Shown here: in pieces, positions 18,633-28,205 of the stretch
How positions within the stretch are numbered: the stretch's first letter is position 1
How the letters are laid out: each line of letters starts with the position of its first letter
NCBI GenBank assembly: GCA_964602515.1
Contig: CAZRRJ010000003.1
Location: 1 to 64,000 of the forward strand
DNA length: 64,000 nt
Origin: Carboxylicivirga sp964602515
GTDB taxonomy: Bacteria > Bacteroidota > Bacteroidia > Bacteroidales > Marinilabiliaceae
Reading direction: 5' to 3'
Position numbers and translations under genes: made by a program
Notes under the pieces: generated by a model
Database searches by the model: none
The model's input: only the letters and a program-made list of their open reading frames with translations
What the model was told of the DNA's origin: nothing

Positions 18633-20615
18633 TTACAAAAACTCATAACGTACAAAAGCCTCAACAGCTTCATACTCTGCCATTCCTAATTCATTATATA
18701 AATTAGCCGTGCCTCTGTTTCTATCTTCAGCACGTTGCCAAAACTCACGGTTATCACCACCTAAAAACATAGCTCCATCTTTTTGTGATTGATGCTTAAA
18801 GATAGCATTACGCTTGCGCATTAGTTCATCAGGACTAATTGGTACAGCCATTTCTATATTATGGATTTCCCACTCGTGCCATGCACCACGATACAACCAT
18901 ACCCAACAATCTTTCATCCACTCTTCTTTTTTTAGCACATCTATAGCCTGAAAAATAGCATCTAAGCATACGCGGTGTGTCCCATGCGGATCAGACAAGT
19001 CTCCTGCAGCAAAAATCTGATGAGGTTTAACATCCTTAATAAGGTCAGCTATTATTTTAACATCGGCCTTACCCATAGGAAGCTTCTCTACACTGCCCGA
19101 TTCATAGAAAGGTAAGTTAAGAAAATGAACATTCTCATCCTTAACATTAGCATAACGACATCCTGCTTTAGCTTCCCCTACTCTAATTAAACCTTTAATT
19201 CGACGTACTTCAGGCAAATCAACCTGGTCAGGCTTTTTATTAGCTAAAAATTTTCGAATTTTATCATGCTGTGCTTTTACGCTTTTTACATCATCGCTAA
19301 CTTCAGCAGAGTAATCACTTACAAAATCAAGGTAACGTAACACATCATCGTCCGAAACTGCAATACTACCTGATACCTGGTAAGCCACATGTACTTCGTG
19401 CCCCTGATCGACCAAACGTAACATAGTACCTCCCATCGAGATAACATCATCATCTGGGTGCGGGCTAAAAATAATTACACGTTTTTTGGCAGGCGATTTG
19501 CGTTCTGGACGATTTGTATCGTCTGCATTTGGTTTGCCTCCCGGCCATCCGGTAATTGTATGTTGTAATTCGTTAAATATTCTAATATTAGTTTGATACG
19601 CTGAACCACGCTCTGCCAATATATCACCCATTCCATTATCGTTGTAATCACGATCTGTTAATTTTAAAATAGGTTTGTTCACTTTCTGGCATAACCAAAG
19701 CACTGCTTTTTTAATCAAACGATCATCCCATATAACGCTATCAATCAACCATGGTGTTTGAACACGCATAAGATCCGCAGCAGCTGCTTCATCAATTATC
19801 ATTTTGCAATTTTCATGGTTTTGCAAAAATGATGCAGGTACTTCTTCTGTAATCCCTTTCTCAACTGTTCTTTTTACAATTGAAGCTTTACCTTCACCCC
19901 ACGCTAATATTCTTACACGCTTAGCATTCATTATGGTTTTAATACCCATTGTAATGGCTTTACGTGGTGCATTATCTATTCCAAAGAAATCAGATGCTGC
20001 TTCGGTACGCGTAATATTGTCAAGTGATACAATTCGGGTAAGCGAGTTACCTGTAGATCCCGGTTCGTTCATACCGATATGGCCGGTACGACCAATGCCT
20101 AATATTTGCATATCAATACCACCTACTTTTTGAATTTTTTCTTCAAAAGCATGACAGAACTCGTAAACATTTTCTTGTGAAACGGTACTATCCAGATAGT
20201 TAATATTCGCATCAGGGATGTCAATATGATTGAAAAACTTTTCGCGAATATTTCGGTTAAAGCTCTGAAGTGCATCTGGTGTGATTGGGTAATACTCCAT
20301 CACATTAAAAACAATAACGTTTTTAAAGCTTAAGCCATCTTCTTTGTGCAATCGAATTAACTCAGAGTATACTTCACTTGGTGCCGAACCTACTGCTAAT
20401 CCTAAAACACAGTTTCCGCCTTCCAGCTCTTTTATCTTAATGATTGAAGCAATTTCAGCCGCTAATGCTTTTGAACCTTCGGTTGATGAGCCATAGATCT
20501 TAGTTGAGATCTTTTCTTGTTTCGTAATTAAAGCTCTAAGATAAGGATCATCGTGATAACCTTCATTCTTAAATTTCCCGGCTGGTGAAATTTTCTGATT
20601 GAATTTTACTATCAT
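18633..20615 (-). CDS. NagB-like sugar-phosphate isomerase domain fused to PIG-L deacetylase domain
   Basis: A 660-aa cytoplasmic fusion. Residues about 40-290 have the glucosamine-6-phosphate deaminase/isomerase fold (LGLAVGSAPSEVYSEL; IVFNVMEYYPI; GIDMQILGIGRTGHIGMNEPG; AITMGIKTIM). Residues about 376-640 form a PIG-L/LmbE zinc deacetylase domain with HPDDD (His386, Asp388, Asp389) and DPHGTH (His544, His547). Compared with E. coli NagB, His143 and Glu148 have counterparts (His179, Glu184), but Asp72 is Met106 and Asp141 is Thr177, so the deaminase half may not be a standard NagB. Long two-domain NagB-like proteins of this kind are known in Bacteroidota and annotated glucosamine-6-phosphate deaminase. 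It is monocistronic with a promoter match upstream. Confidence 0.88.
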   Translation of the reverse strand: MIVKFNQKISPAGKFKNEGYHDDPYLRALITKQEKISTKIYGSSTEGSKALAAEIASIIKIKELEGGNCVLGLAVGSAPSEVYSELIRLHKEDGLSFKNVIVFNVMEYYPITPDALQSFNRNIREKFFNHIDIPDANINYLDSTVSQENVYEFCHAFEEKIQKVGGIDMQILGIGRTGHIGMNEPGSTGNSLTRIVSLDNITRTEAASDFFGIDNAPRKAITMGIKTIMNAKRVRILAWGEGKASIVKRTVEKGITEEVPASFLQNHENCKMIIDEAAAADLMRVQTPWLIDSVIWDDRLIKKAVLWLCQKVNKPILKLTDRDYNDNGMGDILAERGSAYQTNIRIFNELQHTITGWPGGKPNADDTNRPERKSPAKKRVIIFSPHPDDDVISMGGTMLRLVDQGHEVHVAYQVSGSIAVSDDDVLRYLDFVSDYSAEVSDDVKSVKAQHDKIRKFLANKKPDQVDLPEVRRIKGLIRVGEAKAGCRYANVKDENVHFLNLPFYESGSVEKLPMGKADVKIIADLIKDVKPHQIFAAGDLSDPHGTHRVCLDAIFQAIDVLKKEEWMKDCWVWLYRGAWHEWEIHNIEMAVPISPDELMRKRNAIFKHQSQKDGAMFLGGDNREFWQRAEDRNRGTANLYNELGMAEYEAVEAFVRYEFL

Positions 20616-20655
20616 AACTACTCAAAATTGAAGTTTTGTGGTTTTAGACAAGCTA

Positions 20656-20663
20656 CAAATTTA
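20656..20663 (-). promoter_or_regulatory. candidate -7 element for the NagB/PIG-L gene
   Basis: The minus-strand sequence TAAATTTG matches TAnnTTTG; predicted start of transcription near 20649, about 34 bases before the ATG. Confidence 0.4.
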
Positions 20664-20764
20664 CAATTTATAATGATTAAAAATAAATAAAACAGAAAGA
20701 TTTAATAACCAAATTTAATTAAATTAAAAGCTACTGAAACTTTCACATAATTATCTAACATGAT

Positions 20765-23320
20765 TTAGTTTTCTACAAGCGTATTATAAACCACATCATG
20801 AATTTTAGTACGTATATTCATCTCAATTAATTTCTTATTATATGCATGTGGGTATATCCGGTTTGAAAGAAAGATGTATATCAAATCATGTTCCGGATCA
20901 AGCCATAAAATTGTACCTGTAAAGCCTGTATGACCATACGATGATTGCGAGGCTATTGGTGAAACATGGCGATTTTCACCTGGATCCAGTTCGGGCTTAT
21001 CTACACCTAATCCTCTTCGGTTGCCATGATTTATAGTTTTTGTAAATTCTCCAATTGTATTTGGTTTTATAAATCGAATACCTCCATATTGACCTTCATT
21101 TAACAGCATTTGCCCAAGTTTAGCCAAATCGCCAGCATTGGCAAATAACCCGGCATGAGCAGCAACACCTCCAAGCATAGCTGCTCCCTGATCATGCACA
21201 TATCCATCCAAAAGTGTACATCTAAAGCTAAGGTCATCTTCTGTTGGCGCAATTCGCTCAGCATCAAAGCTATCCAAAGGCTTATATCGTAATGTACCAG
21301 CACCTAATAAATCAGCAAATTGTTTATAGAATAATGAATCCAGACTTTTATTCTCTTCCTGTTCAATAATTTTTTGTAGAAGGTAATACCCTAAATCACT
21401 GTAGAGGTAGTTTTTTGATGTACGTAATCTTGATGAATAAATATAGTTATACATCGAATCAATATAAGATTCATTCATAAACATGCTTTCCGAAACTTGC
21501 CTTTTAAAAAAACCGGTTTGTTTTTCTGAAAATACATCTTTCCTAAATTTTGCATTCTTGTTTTGGTAAAGGCGTGTATCAACCCTAATATTATAAAGAC
21601 TTGAATGGTGACGACTATATAGCGATCTTTTATTCAATGATTCCCGATCTAATGCTTTATTATAAAAAGGAATAAAGCTAACTAATCCACTCTGGTGCAA
21701 TAGTAATTCTCGTATTGTTATATCTGCTTTATCTGTTGTGTCTATTCCTGTTATGTAATCCCTTAAGGTAGCATCCAGATTAATCACCTTTTTCTCATAA
21801 AGTTGCATTACTAAAGGAAAAGTTACTGCTAATTTAGTTATTGAAGCAACATCATATAAATCTGTATTTTTAACTTTTTGCTTTTCATTGTACGTGTGGT
21901 AGCCATAACTTTTTTGTAAAACAATATTACCCGATTTAACAACAAGCAATTGTGCACCTGGCATTGCCTTATTTTTAATAGCATTATTGACAATGCTATC
22001 AATCTTATTTATTGAGTCTGTATTAAAAACATCAATAAAATTATATGTGAGGCCTAAACGTGTTTTATATGAATGTGTGCTATAAAACTTCTTTTTATTC
22101 CATTCTTCTTTTGCTACACTTATGCCATCAACACTATATCCTCCATATATGGCTTGTGCCAAAAGCGACCAACTCAACTTCATGGCTTCGGGCATTTGCA
22201 CAACAGCATCAAAATAGTCCAGATGGGCAATGGTCTTTCCTGATAGCTGACCTGCATATACTAACACGTTCTGGTGTTTATTTGAGTTAGAAATATCTCG
22301 ACTATTCTGAAATCTGCTTCTTAATATACTATCACTATCACATAAAATAAACTGTATTTCCGCCTTACTGTCATTAAGCACAATATTAGGATGGTAGTAA
22401 CTGGCATCGTTAAAAAAATCCTTTGCTGTATTTATCCTGTAATCTATTACTGATGCTGTTAAAGTATCCAGTCTTTTTAATGGCAATAAAGCTTGTTTCT
22501 GATATATTGATACAGAGCCTTTAAATGCATTATAACGATTCTGAAGTCGATCAGCTTTTATTTTAGTTTTATTGTTCAGGCTATCTGTTTCTGCCTGGTA
22601 GTTTAATAACCAGGCAATACATTTATTCAAGAGTGTTTCATCAAGCCAACCATACTTAAAAGCATTTATTACCTGTTGCTTGCAACCATAGCTTCTATTA
22701 TCCCAAAATAATACACCACACTTAAGCATATCATTAAATGAAATACCATACTCACTTTTATTTTGCCATAAGTTTAAAGCAGGTAACTCAGTTTGATCAA
22801 AAAAAGACAGGGAATTCATTGATAAGGATTCCGGATTTATGTTAACCGACACATTTGAGATAAGGTCACTTAATAAATTACATGGAAAATCTATAACCTT
22901 AATAAAGGTATGATTCACAACGTCATTATCACCAATATAAATCCGGGCTACCCCCTTCATGGTATCCGGTACAATAATGCCATCATAACCATTATTAATG
23001 TACTGCTGTAATTTTTCATTAAACAACTGATGTTTAAGCTTTTTATTACGTAAAGCCAATAAAGTATGCTCAGATGGATAAGGCAGTTCTAACGAATCTA
23101 CAATACCCGGACGCGTATCAAATACTTCATAATTGACGTATAAACTGTCCCCAACCTTAATCCTGTCCTTAGGCTGACCTGTTTGTGGCGCCACAAATAA
23201 CATCTCTACTTTCTGCTCTAAAGAAAGTAAGCCCATTATTGTATCAACTCTATGTAAGCTCCAACCCGGCAACGAATAAATTACCAAGGCCCATACCAAA
23301 ATAAAAAACCTCATACACAA
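20765..23320 (-). CDS. exported serine hydrolase (beta-lactamase fold) with degenerate GH3-like N-terminal domain
   Basis: 851 aa with a signal peptide. The C-terminal half (about 440-845) is a class C beta-lactamase/esterase-like serine hydrolase: SITK (Ser493, Lys496), YSD at 640-642 in the YxN position, and HTG at 797-799. The N-terminal part looks like a shrunken form of the GH3 module that precedes such hydrolases in many Bacteroidota (LLSLEQKVEMLFVA; NEKLQQYINNGYDGIIVPD), but the KHFPGHG-type catalytic loop of NagZ enzymes is missing and no GH3 nucleophile motif is visible. Two-module family members are usually longer, about 1000 aa (recalled). A cell-wall or ester substrate in the periplasm is likely but not determined. 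Confidence 0.85.
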   Translation of the reverse strand: MCMRFFILVWALVIYSLPGWSLHRVDTIMGLLSLEQKVEMLFVAPQTGQPKDRIKVGDSLYVNYEVFDTRPGIVDSLELPYPSEHTLLALRNKKLKHQLFNEKLQQYINNGYDGIIVPDTMKGVARIYIGDNDVVNHTFIKVIDFPCNLLSDLISNVSVNINPESLSMNSLSFFDQTELPALNLWQNKSEYGISFNDMLKCGVLFWDNRSYGCKQQVINAFKYGWLDETLLNKCIAWLLNYQAETDSLNNKTKIKADRLQNRYNAFKGSVSIYQKQALLPLKRLDTLTASVIDYRINTAKDFFNDASYYHPNIVLNDSKAEIQFILCDSDSILRSRFQNSRDISNSNKHQNVLVYAGQLSGKTIAHLDYFDAVVQMPEAMKLSWSLLAQAIYGGYSVDGISVAKEEWNKKKFYSTHSYKTRLGLTYNFIDVFNTDSINKIDSIVNNAIKNKAMPGAQLLVVKSGNIVLQKSYGYHTYNEKQKVKNTDLYDVASITKLAVTFPLVMQLYEKKVINLDATLRDYITGIDTTDKADITIRELLLHQSGLVSFIPFYNKALDRESLNKRSLYSRHHSSLYNIRVDTRLYQNKNAKFRKDVFSEKQTGFFKRQVSESMFMNESYIDSMYNYIYSSRLRTSKNYLYSDLGYYLLQKIIEQEENKSLDSLFYKQFADLLGAGTLRYKPLDSFDAERIAPTEDDLSFRCTLLDGYVHDQGAAMLGGVAAHAGLFANAGDLAKLGQMLLNEGQYGGIRFIKPNTIGEFTKTINHGNRRGLGVDKPELDPGENRHVSPIASQSSYGHTGFTGTILWLDPEHDLIYIFLSNRIYPHAYNKKLIEMNIRTKIHDVVYNTLVEN

Positions 23321-23548
23321 TTTAACTCCCAGCTAATAGAATAAAACGAAAATAATTTAATTTTGTAAGCTTAAGGGGCTAATTTCATGGAAAAACTGTT
23401 AAAAAATATTATAATATGACTGTTAATCAGTTTCTGGTTTTAAAAAGTATAATGCCTAATTTTAAACTTGTTTTTCAAACCCTCTTTTTTGGATAATAGA
23501 TAAACAACCGTTAATTTAGGAAGCTGAAATGCATATTTAATCCATCTA

Positions 23549-23962
23549 TTGAAAATGAGCGTAAGTGATTCAATTAACAATTCGTTAGTTCAGAATTGGG
23601 AAAACAAAGTAATTTTAGTTGTTGAAGATGTGGATACCAACAAAATTTTTTTTGATGCCGCATTAAGAAAAACAAATGCTAAAATATTATGGGCAAAAGA
23701 TGGCAAAGAAGCTATTGAACTATTCAGAGCTAATGTAATTGACCTGATTTTAATGGACTTGCAATTGCCAATTATGGATGGTTATACTGCTACCCGCGAG
23801 ATAAAAAAAATAAAGCAGGACATTCCTATTATTGCACAAACAGCGCATGTTATGTCAGGTGAACGTGAAAAATGTATGGAAGCCGGATGTGATGACTACC
23901 TGGCCAAACCTATACGATTGCAGATCCTTATGGATACTCTTTCAAAATATTTAAACAAATAA
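23549..23962 (+). CDS. stand-alone response-regulator receiver domain
   Basis: A 137-aa CheY-like receiver with no output domain. Seen: acidic pair in VVEDVDTN (Glu26, Asp27), phospho-acceptor Asp70 in LMDLQLPIMDG, Thr in IIAQTAHVM and Lys in YLAKPI. The block ALRKTNAKILWAKDGKEAIELF resembles receivers attached to hybrid histidine kinases, so it may take phosphate from a kinase elsewhere. Met3 is an alternative start. It is monocistronic between two convergent or divergent neighbours. Confidence 0.9.
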   Translation: MKMSVSDSINNSLVQNWENKVILVVEDVDTNKIFFDAALRKTNAKILWAKDGKEAIELFRANVIDLILMDLQLPIMDGYTATREIKKIKQDIPIIAQTAHVMSGEREKCMEAGCDDYLAKPIRLQILMDTLSKYLNK

Positions 23963-23963
23963 T

Positions 23964-23996
23964 AAAAAAAGACTACAACTTAGTAGTCTTTTTTTT
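23964..23996. terminator. bidirectional terminator
   Basis: GACTAC (23971-23976) / GTAGTC (23983-23988), preceded by seven A and followed by eight T, so the stem can extend through A-T pairs. It serves the receiver gene on the plus strand and the OmpA/PD40 gene, which ends 18 bases away, on the minus strand. Confidence 0.88.
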
Positions 23997-24014
23997 GCTC
24001 TATAGTGTATAATA

Positions 24015-25964
24015 TTATAGGATTTTTAATTCTGTTCTTCTGTTTTTTGCTTTTCCTTCTTCTGTATCATTGCTTTCAAGCGGTTGATCAAAACCATACC
24101 CTTTATACTTAAGTCGGTCTGAAGCAATCCCTCTCTCTACCAAATAGCGATACACTGCTTTCGCCCTGTTTTCTGCTAAAGTAATGTTATATGTTCTGGT
24201 TCCCACATTATCTGTATGTCCTCCAATCTCAACATTTACACTTGTATTTAAACTTAGTAAGCGAACTACATAATCGAGTTCTATATATGATTCCTTTTTT
24301 AATACATATGAGTCTGTTTCAAAAAAGACATTACGCAGTACAAAGCGTTCTCCTGCTTTTATTTTACTTAAATAAACATTTAATGTTTGTGGCTTATCAA
24401 GTCCGGCATTTTCACTTACTAAAAAATGATCGGAATAAAACAGGTAGCCTTCTTTTTGAATATTCAGCGCATAATTATTACCTGATGGTAAACAAAACAA
24501 GAACTCACCAGAATGTTCAGCTGTTCTTGTTAACACAGATAATTCACCACCTGTCATTTCTGTTACACGAATATTGGCAAACAATAATTCTTTTGTCTCT
24601 TTATCAAACACTTTACCTTTTATATAAGTAACCGGGACAGGGCGGGACTTTTTTGGTATTGTAATTTGATAAATATCTTTATGATGCCCTTCTCCAAAAC
24701 CATCTGATGAGAAATACCCCAAATCACCTTTAGCATTGATTATCAATCCTATTTCATCATTTTCAGTATTTAACGGATAGCCCAGATTACTTGGTTTCTG
24801 CCATTCCTTATCTGCTCCTAACCTTGAGTTAAACAAATCCATATTACCCATTCCCGGCCAACCGTCAGATGAAAAGTATAAAGTCTGGTTATCTAAATGG
24901 ATAAAAGGAGAGTTTTCGTCCCCTTCAGTATTCACATGCTCACCCAGGTTTTCAACTTTACCAAAGAAAGGTGTTCCGTCTTCTCTGTATGCAGTAATAA
25001 CAGCTTTCCATATGTCCTTTTTACCTTGTCCTCCGGGACGGCTGCTAACAAAATACAAGGTGCGTCCATCAGATGAAAAGCTTGGTTGGGATTCCCAAAA
25101 GGGCGTATTTACAGGAGCCCCAAGATTTGTTGGCTCACTCCATCCTTCAGCTACTCTTTTTGAAAACCAAATATCACAACTTCCCTTACCTCCTTTTCTT
25201 CCACAGGCCGTAAAAAACATCCAGTTACCATCGGCACTTAAGGACTGAGCACCTTCATTACCATCTGTATTGAGCGAAAAAAGTGGTTCTCTTTTATTCC
25301 ATATTCCTCCTTTGTTATAGGAAACATAGAAGTCTTCTTTAAAATTATTCGCATTTTTCGTTAAGCCTTCCGTATCTGTTATCAAAGGATTTTTTGGCAC
25401 CAGTACTGTAAATATCATGGTACTACCATCAGCACTTAAGCTGGGCCAATATTCATCAAAGTTGCTGTTAATGGCTTCACCAATATTTACCGGGTCAATA
25501 ATTATTGGGTTTACAACAGCTTCTTTGGCAAATTGAGCCTTTGCAATCCAATGATCCGGGTTTAACTTAGAACGTTTCGACTTATTATTGCGTTTGTATT
25601 TATCCATCCAATAAACCACCTCATCATATTGCCCCAAATTGTATTTAGCAACACCAATATTAAAAAGTGCCGGTACGAAATAAACACTATCAATCGCAAT
25701 AGCATTTTCCAACATTTCTAATTCTTGTTTATACATTTTCCTGTTAAAATAGATATCTGCTTTTAAAAGGTATGCTTCAATAAATTGCTTATCCTTCTTT
25801 ATGGCAACATCAAGGTATTTTAAAGCTTCACTAATCTGACCCGAAGCATAATCTCGCTGTGCAGATTCAAAACTTGAAATAGCTTTTTTTGATTTACTAC
25901 TATACTTTTGTCCGTTAATACTAATGCAAAAAAAACTTACTAATACTATCAGAAAATACTTCAT
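24015..25964 (-). CDS. OmpA-family protein with TPR, PD40 propeller and OmpA C-terminal domain
   Basis: A 649-aa exported outer-membrane-associated protein. Order: signal peptide (MKYFLIVLVSFFCISINGQ), TPR-like helices at about 25-130 (FESAQRDYASGQISEALKYL), five PD40/WD40-like blades at about 165-430 (DEYWPSLSADGSTMIF; WMFFTACGRKGGKGSCDIWF; FSSDGRTLYFVSSRPGGQGKKDIW), a carboxypeptidase-regulatory-like fold at about 445-530, and an OmpA peptidoglycan-binding domain (VNVEIGGHTDNVGTRTYN; NRRTEL). This architecture is common in Bacteroidota, including proteins of type IX secretion regions, but no por genes are nearby. A role in anchoring to peptidoglycan is inferred. Confidence 0.92.
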   Translation of the reverse strand: MKYFLIVLVSFFCISINGQKYSSKSKKAISSFESAQRDYASGQISEALKYLDVAIKKDKQFIEAYLLKADIYFNRKMYKQELEMLENAIAIDSVYFVPALFNIGVAKYNLGQYDEVVYWMDKYKRNNKSKRSKLNPDHWIAKAQFAKEAVVNPIIIDPVNIGEAINSNFDEYWPSLSADGSTMIFTVLVPKNPLITDTEGLTKNANNFKEDFYVSYNKGGIWNKREPLFSLNTDGNEGAQSLSADGNWMFFTACGRKGGKGSCDIWFSKRVAEGWSEPTNLGAPVNTPFWESQPSFSSDGRTLYFVSSRPGGQGKKDIWKAVITAYREDGTPFFGKVENLGEHVNTEGDENSPFIHLDNQTLYFSSDGWPGMGNMDLFNSRLGADKEWQKPSNLGYPLNTENDEIGLIINAKGDLGYFSSDGFGEGHHKDIYQITIPKKSRPVPVTYIKGKVFDKETKELLFANIRVTEMTGGELSVLTRTAEHSGEFLFCLPSGNNYALNIQKEGYLFYSDHFLVSENAGLDKPQTLNVYLSKIKAGERFVLRNVFFETDSYVLKKESYIELDYVVRLLSLNTSVNVEIGGHTDNVGTRTYNITLAENRAKAVYRYLVERGIASDRLKYKGYGFDQPLESNDTEEGKAKNRRTELKIL

Positions 25965-26213
25965 ATCAATTATCCTACGTTATTGAAGGTATTTTTGTTT
26001 GAGAAAAATTAAATGAGTTAATGCAAAAAATCAGATGTATAATTGTAAAATTTCAACACTTTTATTTTCTCTTGATGATTTATAAGCTTTCAAAATCACA
26101 CGTATACTTTTGCTAATCTACCCCAGTTAATTTAGACTTTATACATTTACAAAAATAAGTATTAAGGGTACATGATACAATACGAAAACTATTCATTAAG
26201 CACTATCATTACT

Positions 26214-26221
26214 TATATTTG
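26214..26221 (+). promoter_or_regulatory. candidate -7 element for the ferredoxin-nitroreductase gene
   Basis: TATATTTG matches TAnnTTTG exactly; predicted transcription start near 26228, about 23 bases before the ATG. Confidence 0.45.
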
Positions 26222-26250
26222 TAAGCTTATAAATAAACTATGAACGAATA

Positions 26251-27084
26251 ATGAAAATTTTAAGCGACAAATGCCGGGATTGTAAGAAATGTGAAAAACT
26301 ATGCCCTGTTAATGCCATTGATGTTGATAACAACAGTTTTAGTGCTGATTGCATTATGTGTCTTCATTGTGCTGCCATATGCCCCGTTCAGGCTATTGAT
26401 GGCTCACAACTTACCATTGGACAAAACTCTCAAAACAATATTAATCCCGGTGAATTTGAATTATTAATGCAACAACGGCGGACACACCGTTTTTTTAATA
26501 CTCAAACGGTATCTCCGGAAATATTGTCCGAGTTTATTGAACGTATGCGCTTTAGCCCAACAGCCAGTAACCAGCAAAGTCTTCAGTTTACAGTAGTAAC
26601 CAATAAGCAAAAGCTGGAAGAACTTAATACCATAACAATCTCAACACTTGTTAAAGCTTTTAAAGGTATTAATGTCATAACAAGACCTCTTATACGACTG
26701 TTTTCAGGTAAAGAAACACTTTTAAAAATGGAGAAGTCGAAAAATAAGTTTTTAAATAAGGCTGCTCTTAAAAAGGATATGATTACTTATAATGCTCCAG
26801 CTGTAATTCTGATCCACAGTGCTGATAACCCTGTTGGCATGCCTTGTCATGATGCTAATATATGGACGGGTATGGCTACGCTTTATGCTGAGCTTTTAGA
26901 TTTATGTACATGTATTAATGGCTATATTGTAAGTGCTTCCAGGCGTAACAAAAAGATTAAAGCAATCTTACAAATTCCTACCGATCATACCATACACAGC
27001 GCACTACTAATAGGCTACCCGAAATACCAGTTTGAAAATAGAGTTGAACGAAAAAAACCTCACATTAATCTTATCATTGATTAA
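26251..27084 (+). CDS. ferredoxin-nitroreductase fusion
   Basis: A 277-aa cytoplasmic flavoprotein. The N-terminal 55 residues form a two-cluster [4Fe-4S] ferredoxin (CRDCKKCEKLCP and CIMCLHCAAICP). Residues about 70-270 are a nitroreductase-family FMN domain (RRTHRFFNTQTVSPEILSEF; RFSPTASNQQSLQF). Fused Fd-nitroreductases are typical of anaerobes and probably transfer electrons to an organic acceptor. The substrate is unknown. It is monocistronic, with a promoter match upstream. Confidence 0.9.
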   Translation: MKILSDKCRDCKKCEKLCPVNAIDVDNNSFSADCIMCLHCAAICPVQAIDGSQLTIGQNSQNNINPGEFELLMQQRRTHRFFNTQTVSPEILSEFIERMRFSPTASNQQSLQFTVVTNKQKLEELNTITISTLVKAFKGINVITRPLIRLFSGKETLLKMEKSKNKFLNKAALKKDMITYNAPAVILIHSADNPVGMPCHDANIWTGMATLYAELLDLCTCINGYIVSASRRNKKIKAILQIPTDHTIHSALLIGYPKYQFENRVERKKPHINLIID

Positions 27085-27110
27085 AACCCGTATTTATTTG
27101 GTTAATAAGA

Positions 27111-27374
27111 TTATAAGTTATTCCAGGTAGTTAACCCTTCAAGTTGAGCCAATATACTTATAGCTTCGGCTCTTGTATTACCACAAAATGCTTTCTCAGG
27201 GGTAAAACCACCACAAACAGCAGGGCGTAGAGGTGAATTAAAAATGTCACATTTATAATCATCTGTTAAGTGTGCACAGGGCACTCCACCCTTTTTGCCA
27301 TTGGGCATTTTAGGTAAGGGTGATGAAATACTCGGTACAATGCAACAGGCTCCGCATTTCTCTCTACATTCCAT
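27111..27374 (-). CDS. YkgJ-type cysteine cluster protein
   Basis: A small putative metal-cluster protein. The cysteines are ECREKCGACC, then PCAH, YKCDIF, AVCGGF and AFCG, the spacing of the YkgJ/CxxCxxCC family (function unknown, presumed Zn or Fe-S binding). The frame is open from 27416, but a promoter-like element (27395-27402) lies inside the extra N-terminus, so the Met at 27374 (MECREKCGACC) is preferred, giving 87 aa. It is divergent from sfsA. Confidence 0.8.
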   Translation of the reverse strand: MECREKCGACCIVPSISSPLPKMPNGKKGGVPCAHLTDDYKCDIFNSPLRPAVCGGFTPEKAFCGNTRAEAISILAQLEGLTTWNNL

Positions 27375-27394
27375 TTCTTTTAGTTTGCTTACCG

Positions 27395-27402
27395 CAAAAA
27401 TA
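27395..27402 (-). promoter_or_regulatory. candidate -7 element for the ykgJ-like gene
   Basis: The minus-strand sequence TATTTTTG matches TAnnTTTG; transcription would start near 27388, 14 bases before the Met at 27374. Confidence 0.4.
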
Positions 27403-27457
27403 GATGTTTCAATCAAGTTTTTAATACTTTTAGCCTTGAGAAATTAAAGTATTAAAG

Positions 27458-28156
27458 ATGAGATTTGAAACGAAGCTGATACATGGTACCCTGGTTAAGC
27501 GCTATAAACGCTTTTTAAGTGACATAAAGTTAGATGATGGTTCTGTTGTGGTAGCACATTGTACCAATAGTGGCTCAATGAAAACATGTATTGAGGAAGG
27601 TGCAGAAGTTTACCTCTCTCCTGCAAAAGACCCCAAACGCAAAACACAATATACCTGGGAAATGATTAAGCTTAATGGTAGTTGGGTTGGTATTAACACG
27701 TCTCATCCGAATTTAATAGCATTTGAAGCAATTAAAAATGGAGAAATAGACCAACTTACTGGGTACGACCATGTGCAACGTGAAGTAAAAATTGGCAACA
27801 GCCGTATTGATATTATGGCGCAAAATACAAATGAAACGTGCTTTATTGAGGTTAAGAATGTAACGATGAAAGATGGATCGTATGCTCGTTTTCCTGATGC
27901 GATAACCACACGCGGTAAAAAGCATCTTGATGAATTGATTGCTCTAAAAAAAGAAGGTATCCGGGCTGTTATGCTTTATATTATTCAACGTTCAGATGTT
28001 GAAGTATTTGCTGCTGCTGACAAGATTGACCTTAACTATGCCAAAACGTTAAAAGAAGCATATAAAGCAGGTGTAGAAATTATTCCGCTGAGGGTAAGAG
28101 TAACTCCTAAAGAGATTGTTATTGAAAAGGAATTACCTTTTGAATTAGATGCGTAA
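27458..28156 (+). CDS. sfsA: SfsA family DNA/RNA nuclease-like protein
   Basis: A 232-aa cytoplasmic protein with the SfsA domain layout: an N-terminal OB-like part (LIHGTLVKRYKRFLSDIKLDDG; VAHCTNSGSMKTCIEEGAEV) and a PD-(D/E)xK-like core (IDIMAQNTNETCFIEVKNVTM; ARFPDAITTRGKKHLDELI; RAVMLYIIQRSDVEVF). E. coli SfsA was first described as a sugar-fermentation stimulator and is now listed as a nuclease; its cellular role is unclear. It is divergent from the ykgJ-like gene and has its own terminator. Confidence 0.93.
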   Translation: MRFETKLIHGTLVKRYKRFLSDIKLDDGSVVVAHCTNSGSMKTCIEEGAEVYLSPAKDPKRKTQYTWEMIKLNGSWVGINTSHPNLIAFEAIKNGEIDQLTGYDHVQREVKIGNSRIDIMAQNTNETCFIEVKNVTMKDGSYARFPDAITTRGKKHLDELIALKKEGIRAVMLYIIQRSDVEVFAAADKIDLNYAKTLKEAYKAGVEIIPLRVRVTPKEIVIEKELPFELDA

Positions 28157-28161
28157 ACATT

Positions 28162-28202
28162 AAAAAAGCGGTTGGCTATAAAAAAACAACCGCCATCTTT
28201 TT
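28162..28202. terminator. terminator between sfsA and the DUF6263 gene
   Basis: GCGGTTG (28168-28174) / CAACCGC (28187-28193) with a 12-base loop, preceded by six A and followed by CATC and six T. It can serve both convergent genes. Confidence 0.8.
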
Positions 28203-28205
28203 TAG

